Below are positions 1 through 10,917 of a stretch of DNA of 64,000 bases, one piece after another. The stretch is from Pseudomonadota bacterium (GTDB lineage Bacteria > Pseudomonadota > Gammaproteobacteria > Xanthomonadales > Wenzhouxiangellaceae), in assembly GCA_013285445.1 (NCBI GenBank), contig CP053448.1, positions 558,001 through 622,000 on the forward strand, read 5' to 3'. The translations under genes and the position numbers were made by a program. The notes under the pieces were generated by a model. The model searched no databases and was not told the DNA's origin. It saw only the letters and a list, made by a program, of their open reading frames with translations. Each line of letters opens with the position of its first letter. Positions within the stretch are counted from its first letter, which is position 1.

Positions 1-308
1 AGTTCCGAATCCGCATCAAGGTGGGCGTGGCTTACGGCAGCGACGTCGACGCGGTCGTCGAGTTGCTTGAGCGAGTCGCCAGCGATCACGATACCGTGTG
101 CAAGGATCCCACGCCGAGGGTGCGCATGCGCGGGTTCGGCGACTCCAGTCTGGACTTCGAGCTGCTGTGCTGGGTCAGTCATCCGTCCGAGCGCGGGATG
201 GTCAGCCACGAGCTCTACATGACCGTCTACAAGGCACTCAACGAGGCCGGTATCGAGATTCCGTTTCCGCAGCGCGATGTGTGGATGCGCGGTGGCGGAG
301 CGGATGAT

Positions 309-2024
<1,716 letters not shown>

Positions 2025-2153
2025 GACAATCGGCTTGTGGCTAAACGCGGAATTCTAGCAGCCGGGCGTCCGGATTGGCACCGGACGAAGGGCACACCAG
2101 GTGCGGTCCTCGCGCGATTCTCGGAACCCGGAGCCCTTGAACCCTGTACCGAT

Positions 2154-2606
2154 TCAGCACCACTCGTCGATAAACGCCTGCGTCTCCTCGATGATGCGCT
2201 CGCGTTCTTCATCGTCGATGATGCGTTGCTCGCCGTCCTCGCCGCGAATGGTGATGTTGGGTCGACGCAGCAGGTTCTCCAGGTTGCTGCGGGCCTGACG
2301 ACAGCGCTCGGCGACCATTTCGGGATCCGGCTCGGTTTCGGTCATTTCGGGCTGCTCGGGCGGCTCGCCTGGACGGTTTGCGTCTGCTGCCTCCTGCGTG
2401 TCCGGCGCGGGCGCCGGCGCCTGTTCTTCTTCGAGTTCGATGCCCATTTCGACGAATTCCACCCCCTCAGGCGGACGCGCCGAGTAATGGACGACCCCTT
2501 CCTCGTCCACCCACTTGTAAATGGTTTCTGCGGTTGCGCTTGCCGCGGCCGCCGTCAGCAGGCCCAGCAGCAAGGCAGCGATCAGCACGGGTGTAGTCGC
2601 TTTCAT
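2154..2606 (-). CDS. DUF4124 domain-containing secreted protein
   Basis: This is a 150-aa protein with a signal peptide (about residues 1-26, hydrophobic run PVLIAALLLGLLTAAAASA). A DUF4124 segment follows directly (ETIYKWVDEEGVVHYSARPP), a small beta motif common in exported proteins of gammaproteobacteria whose function is unknown. The middle is rich in Glu, Pro and Ala and looks disordered. The C-terminal third is charged and helical (MVAERCRQARSNLENLLRR) and ends in Cys. The ATG at 2606 follows GAGG and puts the positive residue of the signal peptide at position 2; a TTG nine bases upstream is a weaker choice. A periplasmic location is inferred. Confidence 0.8.
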   Translation of the reverse strand: MKATTPVLIAALLLGLLTAAAASATAETIYKWVDEEGVVHYSARPPEGVEFVEMGIELEEEQAPAPAPDTQEAADANRPGEPPEQPEMTETEPDPEMVAERCRQARSNLENLLRRPNITIRGEDGEQRIIDDEERERIIEETQAFIDEWC

Positions 2607-2724
2607 GATCCTCAACCGTCCTTGTCAGGGGTGTCAGCAACCGACTTTGCCCCACTCGGGCGCCCAGCGCAAGTCATGGGCGGGATGCTATTCTTGTCCC
2701 TTCCCATTTTTCGGCTGCATTTCG

Positions 2725-3513
2725 ATGGCTGACGACGATCGATCCGAACAGATTCCGGTGCGCGGGGCATTTCTGCTGCCCAACGCGCTGACCACCGGTG
2801 CCCTGATGGCCGGATTCTTCGCGGTGGTTTCGGCGATCGGGGACCAACCGGTGGCCGCCTGCATCGCGGTCATGATTGCCGGCCTGCTCGACGGACTCGA
2901 CGGTCGGGTCGCCAGGCTGACGGGCACCCAGTCGCAGTTCGGCGTTCAGTACGATTCGCTCTCCGACATGATTTCCTTCGGTATGGCACCGGCGGTGCTG
3001 GTGTTTACCTGGGCCCTGGACTCGCTGGGCGAGCCGCAAACCGTGGCCGCCAAGATCGGCTGGCTCGGAGCGTTTTTCTACTGCGCCTGCGCTGCCCTGC
3101 GCCTGGCCCGGTTCAATACCCAGGCTGGAGTCGCCGACAAACGCTATTTTCAGGGTCTGGCCAGTCCGGCTGCTGCCGGCACCCTGGTGGCTCTGGTCTG
3201 GTTTGCCGTTGACCGCAATATCCCACCGACGCTGCTGGCCTGGCCACTGCTGGTCATGACCATTTTGCTTGGCACTCTGATGGTCTCGCGCGTGCGCTAT
3301 TACAGTTTCAAGGCCGGACCGCGCGGAGACCGGGTGCCTTTCGCGTGGATCTTCTTGCTGCTGGTTCTGCTGGTTCTGCTGGCCGTTGACCTGCCGGCGG
3401 TCCTGCTGACCGTCGGGCTGTTGTACGTACTGTCCGGCCCGGTCATGACCGGGCGCGGTCGCTACCATCAGCGTCGCAGACGGCGCCGGGAGCAGCGCGA
3501 TGGCGATCACTGA
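2725..3513 (+). CDS. pssA: CDP-diacylglycerol-serine O-phosphatidyltransferase
   Basis: This integral membrane enzyme makes phosphatidylserine, the precursor of phosphatidylethanolamine, from CDP-diacylglycerol and serine. The CDP-alcohol phosphotransferase signature is complete: DGLDGRVARLTGTQSQFG followed by VQYDSLSD, giving DGx2ARx8Gx3Dx3D. The 262-aa length and repeated hydrophobic segments fit the PssA type found outside the enterics. I chose ATG 2725 because the reading frame upstream of it has no membrane-protein character. The C-terminus is very basic (GRGRYHQRRRRRREQR). The next gene starts 14 bp before this one ends, suggesting translational coupling. Confidence 0.93.
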   Translation: MADDDRSEQIPVRGAFLLPNALTTGALMAGFFAVVSAIGDQPVAACIAVMIAGLLDGLDGRVARLTGTQSQFGVQYDSLSDMISFGMAPAVLVFTWALDSLGEPQTVAAKIGWLGAFFYCACAALRLARFNTQAGVADKRYFQGLASPAAAGTLVALVWFAVDRNIPPTLLAWPLLVMTILLGTLMVSRVRYYSFKAGPRGDRVPFAWIFLLLVLLVLLAVDLPAVLLTVGLLYVLSGPVMTGRGRYHQRRRRRREQRDGDH

Positions 3514-3964
3514 CGGGGATTCCCTGCAGCGGCTCAACGCACTCGGAATCGAGGTCTGGGTGCGCCGGGATCAAACGCGCGGATCGCGGCTTGCCGGTTC
3601 CGACGGCATCGCCCAGAGCGACGATCAGGGTCTGCGTATCCGGCTGGCTTCAGCGTCGGGTGAATGGTTGCTGGTCCAGTCGCGTCCCTGGGACGGGAGT
3701 CACGCCACGCTGCTGGCCGACATCACGTCCGTGATTGGCACCGAACGCTGCCGCTTCGGCCAGTGGGCACGCTCGGCGTCAGCCGGTCTGGCGCTCGGAG
3801 AGCTGCCTGACCAGGGCATTCGGCACGTGCTGGCGTTCGGTCCGCTCCCCGGCGGCTGCAGCGAGCGCGCGTTTCCCAGTGTCCCGACGCTTGACGAGCT
3901 TGCGCGCAGCGGCCGCGCGCGCAAACGGCTTTGGCAGGTTCTGTCCTCCTTGCTGGATCACTGA
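3500..3964 (+). CDS. holD: Probable DNA polymerase III psi subunit (HolD-like)
   Basis: This 154-aa protein has no strong domain signature, but two ends resemble the psi subunit that joins the clamp loader to chi. The N-terminus LQRLNALGIEVWVRRDQ matches the E. coli HolD pattern LQQLGITQWSLRRP. The C-terminus PTLDELARSGRARKRLWQVL matches PALTDLRANPTARAALWQQI. The gene sits directly before rimI, the same order as holD-rimI in E. coli, with overlaps on both sides (14 bp with pssA, TGATG with rimI). The partner chi (holC) is at 60238-60639. Psi diverges fast, so this rests on pattern and synteny, not on a clear family match. Confidence 0.6.
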   Translation: MAITDGDSLQRLNALGIEVWVRRDQTRGSRLAGSDGIAQSDDQGLRIRLASASGEWLLVQSRPWDGSHATLLADITSVIGTERCRFGQWARSASAGLALGELPDQGIRHVLAFGPLPGGCSERAFPSVPTLDELARSGRARKRLWQVLSSLLDH

Positions 3965-4443
3965 TGGTTGCCGTTCTGTCGCCTCGACTGACCGTGCGCG
4001 CGATGAAGCGTGATGATCTGGCCCACGTGGAAGCCATCGAGACGGCATCCTATCCGTTTCCCTGGAGTCGCGGGATTTTCCAGGACTGCCTGCGCGTGGG
4101 CTATACCTGCCGTGTGCTGCTGGACGGAGAGGCTCGCTGCGGTTACGGCATCGTCTCGATTGCCCTTGAAGAGGCACATTTGCTCAATCTGTGCATTCAT
4201 CCTGATCGCCGCCGCGAAGGTCTGGCGGCAACCCTGCTCGAACACCTGATCAACGAGGCCCTCCTGCACCGGGCCAGTCGCCTGTTTCTGGAAGTCCGAC
4301 CGAGCAACGCCGCGGCCGTCGCGCTGTATCGCAGCAGGGGATTTCGCGTCATCGGTCGTCGACCGGGCTACTATCCGGCCCGCAATGGTCGCGAAGATGC
4401 TGTGGTGATGGTGCTGCATCTGGATCGCCAGCAGCGGGAATGA
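3964..4443 (+). CDS. rimI: Ribosomal protein S18 alanine N-acetyltransferase
   Basis: This 159-aa GNAT-fold enzyme acetylates the N-terminal alanine of ribosomal protein S18 with acetyl-CoA. The family hallmarks are ASYPFPWSRGIFQDCLRVGY near the N-terminus, the acetyl-CoA loop LNLCIHPDRRREGLAATLL, and EVRPSNAAAVALYRSRGF followed by RPGYYP. The start ATG at 3964 overlaps the stop of the upstream gene in TGATG, so translation is probably coupled. It is the last gene of a pssA-holD-like-rimI cluster. The following gene is convergent. Confidence 0.92.
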   Translation: MVAVLSPRLTVRAMKRDDLAHVEAIETASYPFPWSRGIFQDCLRVGYTCRVLLDGEARCGYGIVSIALEEAHLLNLCIHPDRRREGLAATLLEHLINEALLHRASRLFLEVRPSNAAAVALYRSRGFRVIGRRPGYYPARNGREDAVVMVLHLDRQQRE

Positions 4444-4513
4444 ACCGATCCGGCCATTCGGCGCGCAGCGACACGAGCCGATACGTTGCAGCCGTCGGTG
4501 CCGAGCAAGCCGA

Positions 4514-6124
4514 TCAAGCCTGGTCGTTTCCTTCCGGATCAATGCCTGCCTCGACGAGCACGCGCCGAAGCGGCTCGAGCCGTTCGGCGACGGCCCGCCA
4601 CCGGCCGATCGAACCGGTGTGGAAAGGCTGGCGCACCTGGACTGCGCTGGCGGTGGCGGCCGCGGTGTCCAGCCGGTGAATATCGAGGACGTCCTGCCGC
4701 CATTCCAGGCCGCAATGCTGCAGGAGGCGACGGCTTTGCGCTTCAGGGGAGCGAACCAGCGCCTCGTAGTCGAGCGTCAACAGTGACTCACGCGGCAGCC
4801 GGTCCTCCAGCGCCCTCGTCAGGCGGCGGTGCGCCACCAGATAACGACCGATCTGCTCGAGATCGTAGCTGAAGCTGTATCCGGTATTGAACCGGGTCCG
4901 GAACAGTGCATATCCGGTATCCATGGGGTTGCGGCGCGTCAGAATCAAGCGCGCCCCGGGCAGCGACCGGTGAATGAGTGCTGCCCACAGGTCGTTGCGC
5001 GGCATCTTGTCGACGAATCTCTCCGTTTTTCCGGTGCGCGGACGCGTGCTTTCAATATAGGCCTGCCCGAGCAGGGCGGGATCGAACGCCGTGGAATGCG
5101 TCATCAGGCGCCGGTAGGCCTGTGCGGCAGACTTGACCCCCAGAAGTCGCTGCGCCTCGGACCGGAAGTTGTGCAGTTCACCGGCGGCGAAGACCCCAGG
5201 ATGACCACCGAGGATTCGCTCGACCAGCGTCGAGCCGGTCCGCGGCAGGCCGATGATGAAGATCGGTTCCTGGCTGTCATGCCCGGAGGCCGCGATTCGA
5301 TCGAGCAGGCCGTCTGCTAGCGCGTCTGCCACGGTATTCAGGTCGTCGAACTCACCGGGCGTTCGGTCGGGCATGTGTTCCCGCATGATCGCGGCGCCTT
5401 GCCGATAGGAGTCAAAGGCCTCCATCGGTCGACGCAGATCGTCGAGTTCCTTGCCCAGCGCGTAATGCACATGACTGGCTGCAACCCACGACAGATTGCC
5501 CCCCAGCCTCGCCCGAAGTTCGTCGACGTGGTTGTCCGTCTCGGTCTGCCGGCGCAGCACACTGCGGCTGTGCAGGGCCAGGCAGTCGTCGGGGTCGAGT
5601 GCCAGTGTGCGCTCGATCAGCTGCCCGGCTTCGTCGATCCGCCCGAAGAACATCAGCGAAGTGGCCAGGTTGTACAGAGCCGCGGGATCGTCGGGCGCCC
5701 GCTCCAGAGCCCTCTGGAACACCTCCAGAGCACGCTCGTGCTCGCCCAGACGGCTGAAGACGTTGCCGATCGTGTCGAGCGTTGCATGATCGGTCGGCTG
5801 CAGCGACAGCGCGGACCGGGCAGCGTCCCCGGCTTCGCGGTAGCGACCGTCAAACACGAGACACTTGGCATGCTGAGCCGACAGGGCTGCCGAATCGGGT
5901 GCCAGTCGGCGGGCGGTTTCCGCCGCATCGAGGGCGCGAGCGGCCTCGCCGCAGCGCAACCACACCTCGCTGAACACACCCCAGCCCGGCGCATAGTCGG
6001 GGAACTGCTGCACCAGGCGCTCGGCCGCGGGGCCGGCATGGCGAATCTCGCCGCGGCCGAGCGCGGCGTAAGCCCGGTCGAGCAGAGCCTTGCGTTGTGT
6101 CGTGTTCAATGCGCTGGCGGCCAA
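4514..6124 (-). CDS. Tetratricopeptide-repeat sulfotransferase
   Basis: This is a 536-aa two-domain protein. Residues about 10-275 are TPR-type helical repeats (for example HERALEVFQRALERAPDDPA). Residues about 285-530 are a PAPS-dependent sulfotransferase with the 5'-phosphosulfate loop FIIGLPRTGSTLVERIL at 288-304 and the later segment ARLILTRRNPMDTGYALF, which fits the 3'-phosphate binding region. Such TPR-sulfotransferase fusions are common in this class. The acceptor is not known; a protein or glycan is possible. No signal peptide is seen. It stands alone, convergent with rimI. Confidence 0.88.
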   Translation of the reverse strand: MAASALNTTQRKALLDRAYAALGRGEIRHAGPAAERLVQQFPDYAPGWGVFSEVWLRCGEAARALDAAETARRLAPDSAALSAQHAKCLVFDGRYREAGDAARSALSLQPTDHATLDTIGNVFSRLGEHERALEVFQRALERAPDDPAALYNLATSLMFFGRIDEAGQLIERTLALDPDDCLALHSRSVLRRQTETDNHVDELRARLGGNLSWVAASHVHYALGKELDDLRRPMEAFDSYRQGAAIMREHMPDRTPGEFDDLNTVADALADGLLDRIAASGHDSQEPIFIIGLPRTGSTLVERILGGHPGVFAAGELHNFRSEAQRLLGVKSAAQAYRRLMTHSTAFDPALLGQAYIESTRPRTGKTERFVDKMPRNDLWAALIHRSLPGARLILTRRNPMDTGYALFRTRFNTGYSFSYDLEQIGRYLVAHRRLTRALEDRLPRESLLTLDYEALVRSPEAQSRRLLQHCGLEWRQDVLDIHRLDTAAATASAVQVRQPFHTGSIGRWRAVAERLEPLRRVLVEAGIDPEGNDQA

Positions 6125-6344
6125 TTGCTTCAGGCAACCACGGGTGGCCCGGCCGGGCCATGCAGGTGCCGGGAATTCGGGAGTGCAGACCGCTTCATTA
6201 TAGATCCTGGCGGGACATCACGCGGGCCGCTTGCTGCCGGGCCGCGCGGCTTGCCGGTTGAGATCTCGCTATCGAGCCCGACATGGATCGCGCGCTTTGG
6301 ACGGGTGGTCGGCGACCTGCTCCGGCAACCATGACTTCTGGCCC

Positions 6345-6383
6345 ATGACGACCTACCATCCTGGTGTTATAGTTCACCAACAC
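6345..6383 (+). promoter_or_regulatory. Candidate sigma70 promoter with overlapping inverted-repeat operator for the RND efflux operon
   Basis: ATGACG (6345-6350), a 17-bp spacer and TATAGT (6368-6373) form a fair sigma70-like promoter 45 bp before the adaptor start. TGGTG (6362-6366) and CACCA (6375-6379) form an inverted repeat around the -10 box, as do GTGTT (6364-6368) and AACAC (6379-6383). This is the geometry of a TetR/MarR-type repressor site, but no regulator gene is adjacent, so the binding protein is unknown. Confidence 0.45.
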
Positions 6384-6417
6384 ACTTAATTGGCTCTCCC
6401 CAAAGGCAAGGCGCATC

Positions 6418-7527
6418 ATGAACAAGACGCTGGCACTGTTGCTGGTCGCGAGTCTGGGCTTTGCGACGGCGTGCGGTTCGAACGAGGCACCTGCCCCGAA
6501 TGAGGGCACGGAGGATGAAACGACCGTCCCGGTCGAGGCGGTCGCCGCCCGCCAGGATGTGATCGAGGCCTACTACTCGGCCACGGCGACACTCGAGGCC
6601 GATCGCGAGGCGGCGGTGGTTCCGCGCGTCAGCGGCCGCATTACCGCCATCGAAGCCGAAGAGGGCGACCGGGTCAGTGCCGGCGATGCGCTCGCCCGCA
6701 TCGACGACGAACGGCTCAAGCTGGAGCTGGCCCGCGCCGAGGCCGATCTCAGGCGGCTGCGCCAGGATTTGGAGCGCCAGCGCGAAATGCACCAGCGCAA
6801 CATGATCAGCACCGAGGCGTTCGAACGCTTGCAGTATGAGTTCGAAGCCCAGCAGGCCGCGTTCGAGCTGGCCCGTTTGGAGCTCTCCTACACGACGATC
6901 ACAGCGCCCATCGACGGAGTGGTCTCGGAGCGCATGGTCAAAGTGGGCAACATGGTCTCGACCACCGAACCCGTCTTCCGGGTCACCGCGCTCGATCCGC
7001 TGATCGCCACGCTGCACGTGCCCGAGCGGGAGCTGACCCGACTGGCCGCCGGCCAGCTGGCGACGCTTGGCGCCGACGCCATTCCAGGCGAGCGCTTCAC
7101 GGGCGTGATTGATCGCATCAGCCCTGTGATTGACGCCGACTCGGGCACCTTCCGCGTCACCGTGAAGTTGCGCGATGACTCCGGCCGACTGCGTCCCGGC
7201 ATGTTCGGCCGTTTCGATATCGTCTACGACCGGCGCGAACAGGCGGTCCTGGTGCCGGTCGAGTCGGTGCTGATGGAAGATGGTGAGGCGACCGTGTTCG
7301 TCGTCGCCAACGACACCGCCGAACGCCGCAGCGTGGAAGTCGGCTATCGCAACAACGGCGACTACGAGATCGAGGCCGGTATTGAGCCGGGTGAGTCGGT
7401 TGTGGTGACCGGCCAGGCCAGCCTCCGAAGCGGCGCGCGGGTACAGGTGCTTCATCGCGAGCCGCCGCAGGCGATTCGCGCCGAAGCGATCGCCGAGCAC
7501 ATGGAATCGGTGGATGCCTCGTCATGA
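6418..7527 (+). CDS. RND efflux periplasmic adaptor (membrane fusion protein)
   Basis: This 369-aa adaptor should link an inner-membrane RND pump to an outer-membrane channel. The N-terminus MNKTLALLLVASLGFATACG looks like a lipoprotein signal with Cys at position 19, although Ala rather than Leu sits at -3. A lipoyl/biotinyl half (AAVVPRVSGRITAIEAEEGD), an alpha-helical hairpin (about 100-150, heptad-like ELARAEADLRRLRQDLERQ) and the second lipoyl half (YTTITAPIDGVVSERMVKVG) follow in the usual order, then a beta-barrel domain. Two permease genes follow in the same direction, the first 84 bp downstream. No TolC-type gene is nearby, so a remote outer-membrane factor is likely used. Confidence 0.93.
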   Translation: MNKTLALLLVASLGFATACGSNEAPAPNEGTEDETTVPVEAVAARQDVIEAYYSATATLEADREAAVVPRVSGRITAIEAEEGDRVSAGDALARIDDERLKLELARAEADLRRLRQDLERQREMHQRNMISTEAFERLQYEFEAQQAAFELARLELSYTTITAPIDGVVSERMVKVGNMVSTTEPVFRVTALDPLIATLHVPERELTRLAAGQLATLGADAIPGERFTGVIDRISPVIDADSGTFRVTVKLRDDSGRLRPGMFGRFDIVYDRREQAVLVPVESVLMEDGEATVFVVANDTAERRSVEVGYRNNGDYEIEAGIEPGESVVVTGQASLRSGARVQVLHREPPQAIRAEAIAEHMESVDASS

Positions 7528-7611
7528 ACGCACTGAGACATTCACTAGCAAGGGCGCATTCAGGGCTTCGCACGTGTGCGCTCACAAGGCGCGCTGAATG
7601 AGTCCCTGCCT

Positions 7612-10600
7612 ATGAATGCCTCAGTAATCCGTCTCGCCACGCGCCGGCGGGTGACCATCGCTATGTTCACCCTGGCGGTGCTGCTGTTCGGGCTGGTGTC
7701 GCTGTCCAGGCTCGATGTCAGCCTGCTGCCGGATCTGGCCTATCCCACGCTGACGGTTCGCACCGAGTTTGCCGGCGCAGCCCCGGGTGAGATCGAGAAT
7801 CTGATTACCCGGCCGATCGAGGAAATCGTTGGCGTCGTCCAGGGCGTGCGCCACGTGCATTCGATTTCGCGCACAGGCCAGTCGGACGTGACCCTGCAAT
7901 TCGCCTGGGGCAGCGACATGGACCGCGCCGCGATCGACGTGCGCGAGCGGATCGAGCGGCTGACCCTGCCACTGCAGTCCGATCGCCCGCTGCTGCTGCG
8001 CTTCGATCCCTCCACAGAACCGGTGATGCGCTTCGCGCTCTCGCGCGACAGCTCGGAGGCTGCCCGCGAGGCCGACGCCGCCAGCCGGATTTTGCCGGCT
8101 GACGAGACCGACGAGTTCGCGACGCTGCGCATCATCAGACGCCACGCCGAGGAGCGGCTCAAGAAGGCCATGGAGTCGATCGAGGGCGTGGCTGCGATCA
8201 CGGTCTCCGGCGGCCTGGAAGACGAAATCCAGGTGCTGCTTGACCAGTACCGCCTGGCCCAGCTCGATCTCGCCCCGGCCGAAGTCGCCGGGCGGCTCCG
8301 CGCCGAGAACGTCAACCTGTCCGGCGGCCGGCTGGAAGAGGGCACCCGGCAGTTCCTGGTGCGAACCATCAACGAATTCCAGACCGTTGACGAAATTTCG
8401 GGCCTGATCGTGACCACGCGCAATGGCGAACCGATCCGCCTGCGCGACATTGCCGAAGTTCGCGAGGGCTGGCGCGAGCGTGACGCCATCACCCGCGTGG
8501 ACGGTCAGGAGATGGTCGAGCTGGCGCTGTACCGGGAAGGCGATGCCAACGTCGTGTCGGTGGCTCGAGCGGTCGAGCAGCGACTGGAACGCATCCGCGC
8601 CGAGCTGCCTGCCGACCTGGCGCTGACCCGCGTCTACGACCAGTCCGTGTTCATCCGCAGCGCCATCAACGAAGTCGTTCAGGCTGCCCTGATTGGCGGT
8701 CTGCTGGCCATCGGCGTGCTCTATCTGTTTCTCAGAAGCGCGCGGGCCACCATTGTCATCGGCCTGGCGATTCCGATCTCGGTCGTCGCCACTTTCGCCG
8801 CCATGTATGGTGCAGACGTTACGCTCAACATCATGTCGCTGGGCGGCATCGCCCTGGCCGTCGGCCTGCTGGTCGACAACGCCATCGTCGTGCTCGAGAA
8901 CATCGCGGCCAAGCGCGAACAGGGCCAGGGCCTGATCGAGGCCGCCCGGGAAGGGGCGGGGGAAGTCTCCGGCGCAGTCGTGGCCGCCACCCTGACCACC
9001 ATCGCCGTGTTCCTGCCGCTGGCCTTTGTCGACGGCATCGCCGGACAGCTGTTCCGCGACCAGGCCCTGACGGTGACCTTCGCGCTGCTGGTCTCCCTGG
9101 CCGTGGCGCTGACGCTGATTCCCATGCTGGCCTCACTGGGCGAGGCGCCGCGCAATCGCGTCGGCGGACAGCTGCCGCCGGAGGTCAACGATGCTGTCCG
9201 GCCCGGCGGCTGGATGGCGCGTCTGCGTGCCCGCCTGCACGGCGCCCTGACCGGACTGTCTGTTCTGATCGTGCGATTGGTCGCCAGTTTGCTGCGGGGT
9301 GCCGGCAAGCTGACCGGGCTGTTGCTCAAGCCTGTGGTGGCCGTGTTCAACCGGGGCTACGATGCGCTTGCGAGGGCCTATCCGGCCGTGCTCGAGGCCT
9401 CGATGAGGCGCCGCGGCCGCACGGTGCTGCTGGCGCTCGGTCTCTTTGCGCTGGCCATGGCCCTGTTGCCGAGGCTGGGCATGGAGCTCGTACCGGCGCT
9501 TGAGCAGGGTGAATTCCGGGTGGAGATCTCGCTTGGCCCCGGCACGCCGCTGGAGCAGACCGACGAGCTCGTTGCCGGGCTGGCACAGGTGGCCCGCGGC
9601 TGGCCGCAGGTCGAGCGCACCGACGCGCTGGTGGGCGCCGGAGACCGCATGGACGCCAACCCGGAGGAAGCCGGCGAGCACCGCGCCACGCTCAACGTGG
9701 TGCTGCAACCGGGCGCCGACGGCGCGGCCGTCCAGGCCGCCCTGCGCGACTACCTGGACCAGCGAGCAGACGTAGACTACACCATCGGCCAGCCCGAACT
9801 GTTTACCCTGGCCACGCCGCTGGAAGTCGAAGTGGCCGGCTACGAACTCGAGCAGCTCACCGGCGTGGCTGCCCGCATTGCCCGGAGCATGAACGAGTCG
9901 CCGCGCTTTGTCGACGTGCGCTCCTCGGCCGAGCAAGGTTACCCGGAAATCCGCATCCGCTTTGATCACGAGCGTGCCGCGCGACTCGGTTTGAGAGCCG
10001 ACCAGATCGCCGACACGGTGGTGCGGCAGGTGCGCGGCGACGTGCCCACCCGCTTCAGCTTCCGCGAGCGCGAAATCGACGTGCGGGTGCGCGCGCTCGA
10101 CGAGCAGCGGGCCTCGCCGGAGTCGATCGGCCGGCTGGTGGTCAATCCCGACGCCGAGCGCCCCGTCACGCTGGCTGCCGTGGCCGACATCGACATCGCA
10201 ATCGGCCCTGGCGAGATTCGCCGTGTCGGGCAGCAGCGCGTGGTCGTGGTTTCGGCCGAGGCCGGCTTCGGCGATCTGGGCTCGGCCGCCGCCGAGGCGC
10301 GCGCGATCATTGACGCCATTCCCATGCCGCGCGGCGTCAGCGCGCGCGTGGCTGGTCAGAGCGATGAGATGCAGCGCGCCTTTGGCTCGCTCGTCCTCGC
10401 CCTGGCCCTGGCGGTGTTCCTGGTCTACCTGGTCATGGCCTCGCAATTCGAATCGCTGCTGCACCCCTTCGTGATCCTGCTGACGATTCCGCTGGCGCTG
10501 ACCGGTGCGGTGTTCGCGCTGTGGCTGACCGGCACGACCCTTTCGGTGGTGGTCTTCATCGGCGTGATCATGCTCGCCGGCATCGTCGTGAACAACGCCA

Positions 10601-10917
10601 TCGTGCTGGTCACGCGCATCAACCAGCTGCGCGAGGCAGGCATGGTGCGCGAGAGCGCCATCGTCGAGGCCGGCCAGGCGCGCCTGCGGCCGATCGTGAT
10701 GACGACATTGACCACCGTGCTCGGGCTGCTGCCCCTGGCGCTTGGCTTGGGTGAGGGGTCGGAAATGCGCGCGCCGATGGCGGTGGCGGTCATCGGCGGC
10801 CTGCTGCTGTCAACGGCGCTCACCCTGGTTGTCATTCCGGTCGTCTACAGCCTGCTCGACCGGCGGCGCACGGCCGCCGACGACCACGCGACCGAAGTCG
10901 CAACGAGCGCGCCATGA
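7612..10917 (+). CDS. RND-family efflux permease, first of a tandem pair
   Basis: This is a 1101-aa proton-driven inner-membrane pump of the AcrB/HAE superfamily. TM1 starts at once (RRRVTIAMFTLAVLLFGLVSL). The porter entry motif is SLLPDLAYPTLTVRTEFAGA. TM4 carries the proton-relay Asp in AVGLLVDNAIVVLENI. The repeat half begins near residue 590. The second half carries the usual late motif GIVVNNAIVLVTRINQLREAG. The ATG at 7612 is preferred over an upstream ATG at 7576 because TM1 then follows in normal position. The stop overlaps the next permease gene in ATGA, so the two are co-translated. Confidence 0.93.
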   Translation: MNASVIRLATRRRVTIAMFTLAVLLFGLVSLSRLDVSLLPDLAYPTLTVRTEFAGAAPGEIENLITRPIEEIVGVVQGVRHVHSISRTGQSDVTLQFAWGSDMDRAAIDVRERIERLTLPLQSDRPLLLRFDPSTEPVMRFALSRDSSEAAREADAASRILPADETDEFATLRIIRRHAEERLKKAMESIEGVAAITVSGGLEDEIQVLLDQYRLAQLDLAPAEVAGRLRAENVNLSGGRLEEGTRQFLVRTINEFQTVDEISGLIVTTRNGEPIRLRDIAEVREGWRERDAITRVDGQEMVELALYREGDANVVSVARAVEQRLERIRAELPADLALTRVYDQSVFIRSAINEVVQAALIGGLLAIGVLYLFLRSARATIVIGLAIPISVVATFAAMYGADVTLNIMSLGGIALAVGLLVDNAIVVLENIAAKREQGQGLIEAAREGAGEVSGAVVAATLTTIAVFLPLAFVDGIAGQLFRDQALTVTFALLVSLAVALTLIPMLASLGEAPRNRVGGQLPPEVNDAVRPGGWMARLRARLHGALTGLSVLIVRLVASLLRGAGKLTGLLLKPVVAVFNRGYDALARAYPAVLEASMRRRGRTVLLALGLFALAMALLPRLGMELVPALEQGEFRVEISLGPGTPLEQTDELVAGLAQVARGWPQVERTDALVGAGDRMDANPEEAGEHRATLNVVLQPGADGAAVQAALRDYLDQRADVDYTIGQPELFTLATPLEVEVAGYELEQLTGVAARIARSMNESPRFVDVRSSAEQGYPEIRIRFDHERAARLGLRADQIADTVVRQVRGDVPTRFSFREREIDVRVRALDEQRASPESIGRLVVNPDAERPVTLAAVADIDIAIGPGEIRRVGQQRVVVVSAEAGFGDLGSAAAEARAIIDAIPMPRGVSARVAGQSDEMQRAFGSLVLALALAVFLVYLVMASQFESLLHPFVILLTIPLALTGAVFALWLTGTTLSVVVFIGVIMLAGIVVNNAIVLVTRINQLREAGMVRESAIVEAGQARLRPIVMTTLTTVLGLLPLALGLGEGSEMRAPMAVAVIGGLLLSTALTLVVIPVVYSLLDRRRTAADDHATEVATSAP

